Assembly (NCBI GenBank): GCA_020630145.1
Contig: JAHDBX010000081.1
Span: forward strand, 1-7,168
DNA length: 7,168 bases
Direction: 5' to 3'
Origin: Gammaproteobacteria bacterium
GTDB lineage: Bacteria > Pseudomonadota > Gammaproteobacteria > HTCC5015
Part shown: positions 1 through 7,168 of the stretch, piece by piece
Layout: every line of letters starts with the position of its first letter
Numbering within the stretch: the first letter of the stretch is position 1
Notes under the pieces: model-generated
Told to the model about the DNA's origin: nothing
Seen by the model: the letters and a program-made list of their open reading frames with translations, nothing else
The model's database searches: none
Position numbers and translations under genes: made by a program

Positions 1-310
1 CTGAAGCAACCAATGCAGACCATTCACCCAAACTATGCCCTGCTAACAACGCTGGTCGACTTTCGGTGAGTTCTGTAAATACACGCCAAGATGCAACACC
101 TGCAGCTAACATCGCTGGCTGAGTATATTCAGTCAGGTTAATTTGTTCTTTAGGGTCATTACTGATTACATCCCACAAGTCGTAGGATAAAGTATCACTG
201 GCTTCATCAAATGTTGCCTTAACAATTGGGTACTGTCCGGCCAGCTCAGCCAGCATACCTACAGACTGCGAGCCTTGACCTGGAAAAATAGCGCAAAATT
301 TAGTTGTCAT
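1..310 (-). CDS. fabD: Malonyl-CoA:ACP transacylase FabD (3' end outside window)
   Basis: FabD moves the malonyl group from malonyl-CoA to the phosphopantetheine arm of acyl carrier protein in the cytoplasm, supplying the extender unit for type II fatty acid synthesis. I translated it from the complement. It begins MTTKFCAIFPGQGSQSVGML; GQGSQ at residues 11-15 is the oxyanion-hole motif of the family, and GHSLGE at 91-96 holds the nucleophile, Ser93. The TQPAM segment near residue 63 is also typical. Only about 103 of roughly 310 usual residues lie in the window, so the later catalytic Arg and His cannot be seen. The ATG at 308-310 puts GQGSQ at its normal distance from the N-terminus. No strong Shine-Dalgarno precedes it. 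It lies 40 nt downstream of dapB on the same strand, with no terminator or clear promoter between them. FabD normally sits with fabH, fabG or acpP; none of these is upstream here, and the downstream side is unseen. Confidence 0.93.
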   Translation of the reverse strand, partial: MTTKFCAIFPGQGSQSVGMLAELAGQYPIVKATFDEASDTLSYDLWDVISNDPKEQINLTEYTQPAMLAAGVASWRVFTELTESRPALLAGHSLGEWSALVAS

Positions 311-350
311 ATCACTTTAAATAGTTTAGTTAACTTATTGTTTATACTGG

Positions 351-1160
351 TTATTTTAACCCTAAAACATCCTGCATGTCGAATAAACCTGAATTTTTAT
401 CACTTAACCACTTGGCAGCACGCATCGCCCCAAAAGCAAAGTTCATTCGACTGCTCGCTTTATGTGTAATTTCTACACGCTCGCCTTCACTAATAAACAT
501 AGCGGTATGCTCGCCTATAATATCGCCACCACGTATTGTTTGGAAACCAATGGTTTTATCTTCGCGTTCACCCGTTATACCCTCTCGGCTATAAACTGCA
601 CACTTAGCTAAATCACGACCTAAAGCCCCAGCAATAGCTTCGCCCATACCCAGAGCAGTACCCGATGGCGCATCAACTTTACGACGATGGTGAGACTCGA
701 TAATTTCGATATCAGTATCGTCACCAATAGCCTTTGCAGCCATCTCTAATAATTTAAACGTTAAATTGACACCCACGCTCATATTCGGCGCAAACACAAC
801 GGCAGTATGCTCAGCCGTAGCACGCAATGCTTGTTTGCCTGCTTCGTCAAAACCGGTTGTGCCAATGATTAATTTCTTATTATGTTTTTCACAGATTGGC
901 AATAAATCTAAAGTGACATGAGGACGAGTAAAATCAATAATCGCATCGAACTGATCAATGTTACTCTCAATATCACTAACAACCTTCACACCTTGGTTAG
1001 CAACTGATGCCAATTCACCAGCATCTATACCTAAAAAGTCAGAATCAGCATGTTCAAAAGCAGCAGCCAACTCCAAGCCTTTTGCTTCTACACAAGCTGC
1101 TATCAACTGGCGCCCCATGCGGCCAGCCGCGCCATTAATGGCAATACGTAAATTTTTCAT
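351..1160 (-). CDS. dapB: 4-hydroxy-tetrahydrodipicolinate reductase DapB
   Basis: DapB is the cytoplasmic NAD(P)H-dependent reductase that converts hydroxy-tetrahydrodipicolinate to tetrahydrodipicolinate in the diaminopimelate pathway to lysine and peptidoglycan. The 269-residue length is close to the 273 of E. coli. An N-terminal Rossmann domain shows the glycine-rich loop [12 protein letters not shown] (residues 8-19). The GTTGF stretch (100-104) and APNMSVGVN (124-132) are family signatures around the nicotinamide pocket. The substrate domain carries [16 protein letters not shown] (155-170), in which His157 and Lys161 correspond to catalytic His159 and Lys163 of E. coli and SGT contributes to substrate binding. 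[14 protein letters not shown] (206-219) is also conserved. The ATG at 1158-1160 puts the Rossmann motif right at the N-terminus; no strong ribosome binding site precedes it, so translation may depend partly on read-through from dnaJ, 43 nt upstream. dnaJ-dapB adjacency is common in gammaproteobacteria. No truncation or missing key residue is seen. Confidence 0.97.
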   Translation of the reverse strand: MKNLRIAINGAAGRMGRQLIAACVEAKGLELAAAFEHADSDFLGIDAGELASVANQGVKVVSDIESNIDQFDAIIDFTRPHVTLDLLPICEKHNKKLIIGTTGFDEAGKQALRATAEHTAVVFAPNMSVGVNLTFKLLEMAAKAIGDDTDIEIIESHHRRKVDAPSGTALGMGEAIAGALGRDLAKCAVYSREGITGEREDKTIGFQTIRGGDIIGEHTAMFISEGERVEITHKASSRMNFAFGAMRAAKWLSDKNSGLFDMQDVLGLK

Positions 1161-1203
1161 GAATGTTATCGCGAATGATTAAATATTGAAGCAGGACTTT
1201 ACG

Positions 1204-2343
1204 CTACAATTTCATTTCTTCAAAGAATTTTTTGACGTTATTTAACCAGCCTCCAGACTTTGGACTATGCCTATCTGGATCTTCATTCAAAGAGGCATCT
1301 AATTGACGCAGCAAGGCTTTTTGCTCTTTAGATAGGTTAACTGGCGTCTCAATACTAACGTGACATAGAATGTCACCCGTAGGGCCGCCACGCAAAGGCT
1401 TAACACCCTTGCCACGAATGCGGAATATTTTGCCTGACTGCGTTTCTGCCGGTATTTTAAGCTTTATACGCCCATAGAGTGTAGGAATTTCTAACTCGCC
1501 GCCTAAAGCCGCTGTAGTGATACTTAGGGGTATTTGGCAATGTAGGTTTTGCGCATCGCGTTCAAATATTTTGTGTGGCTTAATCGACATTTGCACATAT
1601 AAATCGCCAGCAGGACCATTATTTTGACCAGCTTCGCCCTCACCTGTTAAACGAATTCTATCGCCTTCATCTACGCCAGCAGGTACTTTAACTGATAATG
1701 TTTTGTGTTCTTGTGTACGACCTTTGCCATGACAGGTCCCGCATGGGTTTTTAATTGTTTTACCTTGGCCATTACATGACGGACAGGTTTGCTGTACTGA
1801 GAAAAAGCCCTGTTGCATACGCACTTGACCCATACCACCACAGGTCGTACAGTTCTCCACATCGCTACTAGACTTGGCCCCACTCCCTTTACAGGGCTGG
1901 CAGCTTTTCCATGTAGGTATACGAATTTTTACTTCGCTCCCAGCAACAGCGTCTTCTAAACTAATCTCTAAATTGTATTGTAAATCTGAACCTCTATTGA
2001 CACGTGCACCGCCACCGCGACCACCGCCGAATATATCGCCAAACACATCACCGAATATATCACTAAAACCTTCTGCATTGCCTGGGCCATAACTGCCGCC
2101 ACCGCCACCCATACCATGCTCAAAAGCAGAGTGTCCCATACGGTCGTATGCTGCACGTTTTTGTGCATCATTTAAGACTTCATAGGCCTCTTTCGCTTCT
2201 TTGAACTTAGCTTCAGCGTCTGGGTTATTTTCGTTACGGTCAGGGTGATACTTCATCGCCAAACGACGATAGGCTTTTTTTAATTCTGTTTCATCTGCGC
2301 TTTTAGAAACGCCCAGTACTTCATAATAATCGCGTTTAGACAT
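1204..2343 (-). CDS. dnaJ: Hsp40 co-chaperone DnaJ
   Basis: DnaJ binds unfolded clients, hands them to DnaK and stimulates DnaK ATP hydrolysis. This is a full class A Hsp40 of 379 residues (E. coli 376). The J domain covers about residues 1-70, with the essential HPD at 33-35. A Gly/Phe-rich linker runs from about 71 to 115, with repeated DIFGD-type motifs. Four CxxCxGxG zinc motifs lie at about 149-156, 165-172, 187-194 and 201-208 ([32 protein letters not shown]), enough for two zinc sites. The C-terminal beta domains and dimerisation tail follow, ending in KKFFEEMKL. The ATG at 2341-2343 has AGGT five nt upstream and places the J domain at the very N-terminus. It lies 83 nt after dnaK, behind a hairpin, with no visible promoter of its own, so expression probably comes from read-through of dnaK transcription. 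All motifs are intact. Confidence 0.98.
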   Translation of the reverse strand: MSKRDYYEVLGVSKSADETELKKAYRRLAMKYHPDRNENNPDAEAKFKEAKEAYEVLNDAQKRAAYDRMGHSAFEHGMGGGGGSYGPGNAEGFSDIFGDVFGDIFGGGRGGGARVNRGSDLQYNLEISLEDAVAGSEVKIRIPTWKSCQPCKGSGAKSSSDVENCTTCGGMGQVRMQQGFFSVQQTCPSCNGQGKTIKNPCGTCHGKGRTQEHKTLSVKVPAGVDEGDRIRLTGEGEAGQNNGPAGDLYVQMSIKPHKIFERDAQNLHCQIPLSITTAALGGELEIPTLYGRIKLKIPAETQSGKIFRIRGKGVKPLRGGPTGDILCHVSIETPVNLSKEQKALLRQLDASLNEDPDRHSPKSGGWLNNVKKFFEEMKL

Positions 2344-2368
2344 GCTTTACCTAGTATTAAAAGGTGTA

Positions 2369-2412
2369 AAAGCGCCTGCAACACCATTCCATCATTGGGC
2401 TACAGGCGCTTT
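2369..2412 (-). terminator. dnaK-dnaJ intergenic hairpin (partial terminator or mRNA 3' stabiliser)
   Basis: AAAGCGCCTG at 2369-2378 pairs perfectly with CAGGCGCTTT at 2403-2412, giving a 10-bp stem around a 24-nt loop. Read on the minus strand, it lies 14 nt after the dnaK stop codon and is followed by TTTTACACCTTTT, a broken T-run. This suggests a leaky intrinsic terminator that lowers dnaJ expression relative to dnaK, or a stem that protects the dnaK message from 3' exonucleases. The large loop and interrupted T-tract argue against an efficient full stop, and dnaJ shows no separate promoter. The hairpin itself is seen directly; its effect is inferred. Confidence 0.65.
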
Positions 2413-2426
2413 AAGGGTTTTATTTA

Positions 2427-4349
2427 TTATTTATCGTCTTCTTTGACTTCTTCGTAATCAGCATCAACTACACCATCATCAGCTGCTTGCTCACTAGAGC
2501 CTGCCGCCGAGGCTTCAGGGCCGCCCTCAGCATTTTCACCGTATAATTTTTGCGCGATTACTGCAGATGCTTCTGTTAAGGCTTTCGTCTTCTCTTCTAT
2601 TGCGTCTCTATCATCTGACTTTAAGGCTTCTTCCAAGTCAACTATAGCTGCATCAATAGGCGCTTTTTCTTCAGCTGTGATTTTATCGCCTAGCTCGTCA
2701 TAAGACTTACGCGTCGCATGTATCAAGCCATCAGCTTGGTTACGTGCTTCAACTAATTCACGTTGCTTACGATCTTCTTCGGCATTCGCCTCAGCATCCT
2801 TAACCATTTTATCGATTTCTTCATCAGACAATCCACTAGACGCTTTAATTTGAATCTTCTGCTCTTTACCTGTGCCCTTGTCTTTTGCAGACACATGTAA
2901 AATACCGTTAGCATCAATATCAAATGTGACTTCAACTTGTGGTACGCCACGTGGTGCAGGTGGTATTTCAGTTAAGTCAAAACGACCTAAAGACTTATTA
3001 CCTGCTGCCATTTCACGCTCACCTTGCAACACATGCACGGTTACCGCTGCCTGATTATCTTCCGCTGTTGAGAACGTTTGGCTCGCATTAGTTGGAATAG
3101 TCGTGTTTTTGTCGATTAATTTCGTCATTACACCACCCATTGTCTCAATACCTAGAGATAATGGCGTTACATCTAACAACAATACGTCTTTTACATCACC
3201 GCCTAATACACCACCTTGAATCGCAGCACCAATAGCAACAGCTTCATCAGGGTTAACATCGCGACGAGGTTCTTGCCCAAAAAACTCTTTAACCGCGTCT
3301 TGAACCATAGGCATACGCGTTTGGCCGCCGACTAAAATCACATCTGTAATCTCAGTTTTTGAAACACCCGCATCCTGTATCGCTACTTCACAAGGTTTTA
3401 GTGAGCGCTTAACCAAGTCTTCAACTAAAGCTTCTAACTTGCTTCGTGTTACCTTAATATTTAAATGCTTAGGCCCTGAGGCATCAGCGGTTACGTAAGG
3501 TAGGTTAATATCTGTTTGTTGTGCCGATGACAACTCAATCTTCGCTTTTTCTGCCGCTTCTTTTAAACGTTGCATAGCCAGCGGGTCACCTTTAAGATCC
3601 ATACCGCTATCTTTCTGGAACTCTTCTACCAGGTAATCAATAAGGCGCATATCAAAGTCTTCACCGCCTAAGAATGTATCACCATTCGTAGACAGTACTT
3701 CAAACTGTTGTTCGCCATCAATTTCTGCAATCTCGATGATGGATACGTCAAACGTACCGCCACCTAAATCATATACCGCAATTTTAGCATCGCCTGATTT
3801 CTTATCCATACCGTAAGCCAGTGCCGCCGCAGTAGGCTCATTAATAATACGTTTAACATCTAGGCCTGCAATTCGACCAGCATCTTTAGTCGCTTGACGC
3901 TGTGAGTCATTAAAGTATGCAGGTACCGTAATAACCGCTTCTGAAACAGTTTCACCTAAAAACTCTTCAGCCGTCTTTTTCATTTTCATCAAAACACGAG
4001 CAGATACTTCTGGCGGTGCAATTTTGCTGCCTTTTGCTTCAACCCAAGCATCACCGTTATCGGCTTTAACGATACTGTAAGGAACAAGGTCGATATCTTT
4101 TTGTACGGCGTCTTCTTCAAAACGGCGACCTATCAAGCGTTTAACCGCATAAAGTGTGTCTTTAGGGTTAGTAACAGCTTGACGCTTAGCAGACTGACCC
4201 ACTAATACCTCATCACCTTCTGTATAAGCAACAACCGAAGGGGTTGTACGATCGCCTTCACTATTCTCTATAACTTTGACTTCTTTGCCGTCCATTACGG
4301 CGACACAAGAGTTTGTGGTTCCTAAGTCTATACCTATGATTTTTGACAT
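2427..4349 (-). CDS. dnaK: Hsp70 chaperone DnaK
   Basis: DnaK is the cytoplasmic ATP-driven chaperone that binds and releases exposed hydrophobic segments; in gammaproteobacteria it also controls RpoH stability. At 640 residues it is close to E. coli DnaK (638). The nucleotide-binding domain begins [21 protein letters not shown], with the phosphate-1 motif at residues 7-14. Lys70, Glu171 and Thr199 (in DLGGGTF, 194-200) match the E. coli catalytic residues, and [11 protein letters not shown] (337-347) is the third Hsp70 signature. The interdomain linker VLLLDVTP is at 389-396, followed by the beta-sandwich substrate domain and helical lid. The tail is acidic and ends EEVKEDDK, like E. coli EEVKDKK. 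An AGAGAG stretch seven nt before the ATG is a modest ribosome binding site. It follows grpE by 103 nt, and that gap holds its own heat-shock-type promoter. No defects are seen. Confidence 0.99.
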   Translation of the reverse strand: MSKIIGIDLGTTNSCVAVMDGKEVKVIENSEGDRTTPSVVAYTEGDEVLVGQSAKRQAVTNPKDTLYAVKRLIGRRFEEDAVQKDIDLVPYSIVKADNGDAWVEAKGSKIAPPEVSARVLMKMKKTAEEFLGETVSEAVITVPAYFNDSQRQATKDAGRIAGLDVKRIINEPTAAALAYGMDKKSGDAKIAVYDLGGGTFDVSIIEIAEIDGEQQFEVLSTNGDTFLGGEDFDMRLIDYLVEEFQKDSGMDLKGDPLAMQRLKEAAEKAKIELSSAQQTDINLPYVTADASGPKHLNIKVTRSKLEALVEDLVKRSLKPCEVAIQDAGVSKTEITDVILVGGQTRMPMVQDAVKEFFGQEPRRDVNPDEAVAIGAAIQGGVLGGDVKDVLLLDVTPLSLGIETMGGVMTKLIDKNTTIPTNASQTFSTAEDNQAAVTVHVLQGEREMAAGNKSLGRFDLTEIPPAPRGVPQVEVTFDIDANGILHVSAKDKGTGKEQKIQIKASSGLSDEEIDKMVKDAEANAEEDRKQRELVEARNQADGLIHATRKSYDELGDKITAEEKAPIDAAIVDLEEALKSDDRDAIEEKTKALTEASAVIAQKLYGENAEGGPEASAAGSSEQAADDGVVDADYEEVKEDDK

Positions 4350-4387
4350 GCGTTTTCTCTCTGCAATACGATTAATTTATAAATGAT

Positions 4388-4415
4388 TAATAGGGTGTAT
4401 GATGTTGATTTCAAG
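4388..4415 (-). promoter_or_regulatory. Predicted heat-shock (RpoH-type) promoter of dnaK
   Basis: Read on the minus strand, CTTGAA (4415-4410) is followed after 14 nt by CCCTATTA (4395-4388), close to the sigma-32 consensus CTTGAA and CCCCATnTA. It lies about 40 nt upstream of the dnaK ATG, in the grpE-dnaK gap. The same bases can be read as a weaker sigma-70 promoter, TTGAAA with a 16-nt spacer to TATTAA. It would let dnaK be transcribed independently of grpE. Promoter activity is inferred from sequence only. Confidence 0.65.
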
Positions 4416-4452
4416 TACTAAATTTGGGTTCAAACACTAATTTGTGCCAACT

Positions 4453-5019
4453 TTATGCTTTTGTGGACACAACAACTAAAGCTGGGCGTAATAAGCGACC
4501 TGACAAGGTATACCCTTTCTGCATAACGCTTAAGACCGTATTCGCTTCAACGTCAGCATTTGGCTGCATAGACATAGCCTGGTGCAAATCAGGGTTAAAC
4601 TTCTCATTAAGTGGGTCAAGGACCTTAATATCAAACTTTTCTATTGCCTGATTAAACATTGTTAACGACATCTCTATGCCTTCAACAATGGTGTTGATGT
4701 CGGCACCTTCCGTTTTAGCGGCATTCAAGCCCATTTCCATGCTGTCCCGAACACCCAACAATTCATTTGCAAACTTCTCTAAGCCATATTTATGTGCATT
4801 TTCAAGGTCGCGCTGCGCACGTTTTTTAATATTATCCAATTCTGCTTGTGAGCGAACGAATTTATCCCAGCTATCACTCGCTTTTGCCTCGGCTTCAGCA
4901 AGCTTAGCTTGTAATATCTCTATGGTATCTAGTTCAGGATGCTCATCAGTCGTGGTTTCATCTACCACTTCCACTGCATCGTTATCAATTTCGTTTTGAA
5001 TGTCTTGTTCAGCCGACAT
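4453..5019 (-). CDS. grpE: Nucleotide exchange factor GrpE
   Basis: GrpE is the dimeric cytoplasmic exchange factor that releases ADP from DnaK and so restarts the chaperone cycle. The 188-residue product (E. coli 197) has an acidic, disordered N-terminus (about 1-33, rich in Asp and Glu), then a long charged helix (about 34-90) expected to form the dimer coiled coil, including the WDKFVRSQAELDNIKKR segment. The C-terminal part (about 128-188) fits the beta-rich head that touches DnaK, with EKFNPDLHQAMSM (139-151) and GYTLSGRLLRPALVVVS (169-185) matching the GrpE family signature. The ATG at 5017-5019 is preceded by CGGAG with a 6-nt spacer. dnaK follows 103 nt downstream on the same strand. 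The signalling gene upstream ends 92 nt away, and that gap contains a strong heat-shock-type promoter, so grpE probably starts the chaperone transcription unit. Confidence 0.97.
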   Translation of the reverse strand: MSAEQDIQNEIDNDAVEVVDETTTDEHPELDTIEILQAKLAEAEAKASDSWDKFVRSQAELDNIKKRAQRDLENAHKYGLEKFANELLGVRDSMEMGLNAAKTEGADINTIVEGIEMSLTMFNQAIEKFDIKVLDPLNEKFNPDLHQAMSMQPNADVEANTVLSVMQKGYTLSGRLLRPALVVVSTKA

Positions 5020-5025
5020 GAAGCG

Positions 5026-5030
5026 CTCCG
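5026..5030 (-). promoter_or_regulatory. Ribosome binding site of grpE
   Basis: CGGAG on the minus strand lies six nt before the ATG at 5019. It is the clearest Shine-Dalgarno in the window and supports this start for grpE. Confidence 0.7.
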
Positions 5031-5050
5031 TAAATCAATGATTTGCGGGG

Positions 5051-5080
5051 TTATAGGGGCAAGTCAGATATTTTCAAGGG
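5051..5080 (-). promoter_or_regulatory. Predicted heat-shock (RpoH-type) promoter of grpE, overlapping a sigma-70-like promoter
   Basis: Read on the minus strand, CCCTTGAAA (5080-5072) contains the CTTGAA core at 5078-5073. After 13 nt it is followed by CCCCTATAA (5059-5051). This is a very good fit to the sigma-32 elements CCCTTGAA and CCCCATnTA. The same bases give TTGAAA, a 16-nt spacer and TATAAC, matching 5 of 6 positions of each sigma-70 hexamer, so housekeeping and heat-shock polymerases may both use it. A start near 5045 would give a leader of about 25 nt before the grpE ATG. No CIRCE operator is present. Activity is inferred from sequence. Confidence 0.8.
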
Positions 5081-5111
5081 AAAAAGTTATTAAAACCAAA
5101 TGAAAAGCTTT

Positions 5112-7168
5112 TTAAGACAAATATTGCTTTATTTTCTTGTCTTTGGGCACTCTGCGCAAAGCTAACGGCAAGTTAGCCATAGTAACAGGCTTGCTGAAAT
5201 AATAGCCTTGAGCATACTCACAGCCCAAGTTACGCAAAATCAAAGCCTGCTCAGCTGTTTCAACACCTTCAGCGACAACTTCCATATTCATATTGTGAGC
5301 CAGCTGAATAATCGTGTGAATAAACTCTTTGCCACTCCCCTTCGCATATAGGTCTGCAACAAAGCTTTTGTCAATTTTCACAAAATTAAAGGGTAAATGG
5401 TTAAGGTTGCTCAATGAAGAAAAGCCGGTACCAAAATCATCCATGCTTAATTGGATACCCATACTTCTAAATTGAGACAAAATACCATTCACAGCATTTT
5501 CTTCGTCCATAACAACCGACTCGGTTATTTCAAACTTAATACACTTTGATGGCATTTGGTGCTCAACCATTAACTGATCAATACGCTCACACAAATCAAT
5601 CTGCCCTAGTTGCACAGGTGATATATTGACACTAACATTATTTATAGTGTTAGATTTCGATTTCGTCATTAAGTTACTAATTGCAAATATAGCTTCATTA
5701 ATTACCCAGTCACCTAACTCAACAATTAAACCCGTTTTTTCTGCTAAAGAAATGAAATCATCCGGCATCAATAAGCCTTTCTTAGGATGCTGCCAACGCA
5801 CCAATGCTTCCAGGGTGTTAATAGAATTATCTCTTAATGACACAATAGGCTGAAACTCTAAAAACAACTCGTTCTTTTTCAATGCACGACGCAGATCACT
5901 CTCTAAATTCATTGACACTAGGCCTGACAAATTATGCTTGTCATGCTCATATACTGCATAATGTGTTAATACATCAAGCTTAGCCTTGTACATCGCCTGA
6001 TAAGCATCATGAATAATATTATTAGCATCTTTATATACATAGTTATTCATCGCTATGCCAATACTACTCGATAGATATATCTCATTACCATTAGCATGAA
6101 ATGGCTTACTAAGCGCATCAACCAAGGAGTCTGCTAAAAACGTCGCTTCATGCAAATACTCAATATTGACTGAGCATGCTAAAAATTCATCACCAGAAAA
6201 GCGTGCAACCACATCATCTGTCTTTAAGGTTTGCTGAATACGTTCGCCAACTTCGACAATAACTTGATCACCAATGTCATGCCCTAAAGCATCATTGATA
6301 TTTTTAAATCTATCCAAACTAATACAGAAAACAACAAAATTTATTTTACTTTGTTTTTGATAAAAGCTTTGCAACTGTTGTAGGAAAAAGCTTTTATTTG
6401 GAAGCGTTGTTAATTTATCGTAAAGATCACTTTTTTCTAGTGAACGCTGATAGTTCATCTCAGATGACAAATCTTTGCACAAAGCAATAACAGAATCAAT
6501 TTTTCCATCTATATATTGCGGAATAAGTTTTCTCTCTATCCATACATACTCATTCTTTTGTTTATGCTTAAAACGAATTTTACGTGGCTCCAGGCCACCC
6601 TCATTCTCACAAGCCAATTTAAATATGGGTATATCTTCAGGGTGAACAATATCCTCTAAATTTAATAAAATATGCTTATCATCAGGTTCATACCCCAATA
6701 TATTTTGCACACGCGCAGAAAAGTAACTGACATTCTTTCCATCTATTGGCGTTTTTTTAATATAAATAAACTCACTTATATTCTCTATTAATAAGTCATT
6801 GTTAAAATTACTAACAACAGATGAATCACGCGAACATGTCTTTAGAAAAGCATCCATTGTATTTTGGTTAATATCGTCATAACAAAGGTGAAATACATTA
6901 TTCGCTACAATTGCATCAGGGTCTGCACTAGAAAAATAGAATATTGACAAATTCAAACGACTGATGTCTTTTATATAGCTTTGTAAAAACTCGTCACTTT
7001 CACTTGTAATAAAAACGGCTTGATATTGTTCTGAGAACAACTCAGAAACCAAGTCTGATGTAGACAGCAAAGCTGTAACTGTATTTTCCACCTTACTACT
7101 TGATATAAAATCCAATAAACGAACTGTTTCGTTGCCGCCTTTAGAGACAGACAAAATATTAAGCTTAT
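5112..7168 (-). CDS. PAS-GGDEF-EAL c-di-GMP signalling protein with a receiver-like N-terminus (5' end outside window)
   Basis: A cytoplasmic c-di-GMP protein, most likely a phosphodiesterase; no membrane segment is visible. Residues below are counted from the TTG at 7154, but the frame stays open to the window edge (reading KLNILSVS) and no ribosome binding site precedes that TTG, so the true start is probably outside. Residues 1-115 resemble a receiver fold without phosphoacceptor residues. A PAS domain (about 122-232) has the VHPED motif at 170-174. The GGDEF domain (about 240-400) has DRFKNINDALGHDIGD (281-296) but reads SGDEF (320-324), and its I-site position reads KTDD (311-314), not RxxD. 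The EAL domain (about 415-665) is intact: EAL 449-451, Asn510, Glu542, Glu545, DDFGTG 572-577, Lys593, Glu629 and Gln649. So hydrolysis is predicted, with the GGDEF domain possibly sensing GTP; weak cyclase activity is not excluded. The domain order resembles FimX, but FimX has degenerate catalytic motifs. The gene ends 92 nt before grpE, with no clear terminator. Confidence 0.92.
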   Translation of the reverse strand, partial: KLNILSVSKGGNETVRLLDFISSSKVENTVTALLSTSDLVSELFSEQYQAVFITSESDEFLQSYIKDISRLNLSIFYFSSADPDAIVANNVFHLCYDDINQNTMDAFLKTCSRDSSVVSNFNNDLLIENISEFIYIKKTPIDGKNVSYFSARVQNILGYEPDDKHILLNLEDIVHPEDIPIFKLACENEGGLEPRKIRFKHKQKNEYVWIERKLIPQYIDGKIDSVIALCKDLSSEMNYQRSLEKSDLYDKLTTLPNKSFFLQQLQSFYQKQSKINFVVFCISLDRFKNINDALGHDIGDQVIVEVGERIQQTLKTDDVVARFSGDEFLACSVNIEYLHEATFLADSLVDALSKPFHANGNEIYLSSSIGIAMNNYVYKDANNIIHDAYQAMYKAKLDVLTHYAVYEHDKHNLSGLVSMNLESDLRRALKKNELFLEFQPIVSLRDNSINTLEALVRWQHPKKGLLMPDDFISLAEKTGLIVELGDWVINEAIFAISNLMTKSKSNTINNVSVNISPVQLGQIDLCERIDQLMVEHQMPSKCIKFEITESVVMDEENAVNGILSQFRSMGIQLSMDDFGTGFSSLSNLNHLPFNFVKIDKSFVADLYAKGSGKEFIHTIIQLAHNMNMEVVAEGVETAEQALILRNLGCEYAQGYYFSKPVTMANLPLALRRVPKDKKIKQYLS

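Noticed and set aside
328..335. AGTTAACT palindrome in the dapB-fabD gap, considered as an operator
   Set aside because: Eight-base palindromes arise by chance in AT-rich DNA, and no second copy or recognised regulator site accompanies it.
311..350. TATAAA-like element before fabD, considered as a promoter
   Set aside because: No convincing -35 element at a suitable distance; the gap is short and AT-rich, so such a hexamer is expected by chance.
5032..5044. Inverted repeat AAATCA-A-TGATTT in the grpE leader, considered as an RNA thermometer or operator
   Set aside because: It would form only a short AT-rich stem, lies upstream of the CGGAG ribosome binding site and does not pair with it, so thermometer action is unsupported.
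4350..5111. Possible CIRCE operator (HrcA site) before grpE or dnaK
   Set aside because: No TTAGCACTC/GAGTGCTAA inverted repeat appears in either gap; the sigma-32-type elements explain heat-shock control.
5102..5113. AAAAGCTTTT palindrome overlapping the stop region of the signalling gene, considered as a terminator
   Set aside because: There is no loop beyond the palindrome itself, the stem is mostly AT and no T-run directly follows, so it is unlikely to terminate transcription.
275..5853. Plus-strand open frames of 60-107 codons (for example 376-594, 958-1182, 1874-2092, 4424-4651, 4676-4999, 5626-5853) and short minus-strand frames inside dnaJ and dnaK
   Set aside because: Nearly all lie within, or largely overlap, strongly conserved genes in another frame, match no family I recognise and have no convincing ribosome binding sites. 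They are shadows of the real coding strand.
1..7168. Mobile elements, CRISPR arrays, tRNA or rRNA genes and novel defence-type systems
   Set aside because: No transposase fragments, direct-repeat arrays or RNA gene motifs were seen; genes fill almost the whole window and belong to known families.

Overview
The window is a stretch of bacterial chromosome in which every gene I can support lies on the minus strand. Read 5'->3' along that strand, the order is: a c-di-GMP signalling protein (5112-7168, 5' end outside the window), grpE (4453-5019), dnaK (2427-4349), dnaJ (1204-2343), dapB (351-1160) and the 5' third of fabD (1-310, continuing past the window). The plus strand carries only shadow frames.

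The grpE-dnaK-dnaJ-dapB order, the E. coli-like DnaK (640 residues, C-terminus close to EEVKDKK) and the sigma-32-type promoters in place of CIRCE operators all point to a gammaproteobacterium. By eye the base composition is moderately AT-rich (low 40s % GC), so a marine or free-living lineage is plausible, but I cannot name a genus. The usual gammaproteobacterial neighbours, recN upstream of grpE and carA downstream of dapB, are absent. A GGDEF/EAL gene and fabD occupy those places.

The central block is the Hsp70 chaperone machine: DnaK (ATPase and client binding), DnaJ (client delivery and ATPase stimulation) and GrpE (nucleotide exchange). Two promoters of similar layout stand in front of grpE (5051-5080) and dnaK (4388-4415). 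Each has a CTTGAA -35 element and a C-rich -10 element as expected for RpoH, and each also reads as a plausible sigma-70 promoter with TTGAAA and a 16-nt spacer. A 10-bp GC-rich hairpin lies between dnaK and dnaJ and may limit read-through or protect the dnaK message 3' end. No promoter is visible in front of dnaJ, dapB or fabD, so these are probably co-transcribed from upstream.

The outer genes serve other processes. DapB makes tetrahydrodipicolinate for lysine and peptidoglycan, and FabD loads malonate onto acyl carrier protein for fatty acid synthesis. The signalling protein has the order receiver-like domain, PAS, GGDEF (as SGDEF, without an intact I-site) and EAL with all catalytic residues. 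It is most likely a phosphodiesterase whose upstream domains are sensory.

Most of this window is ordinary, well-conserved housekeeping DNA, and I see no convincing undescribed system. The points most worth checking are the signalling protein and its position, the dapB-fabD junction and the paired heat-shock promoters. No gene-free stretch exceeds 300 bases; the longest gap is about 100 bases.
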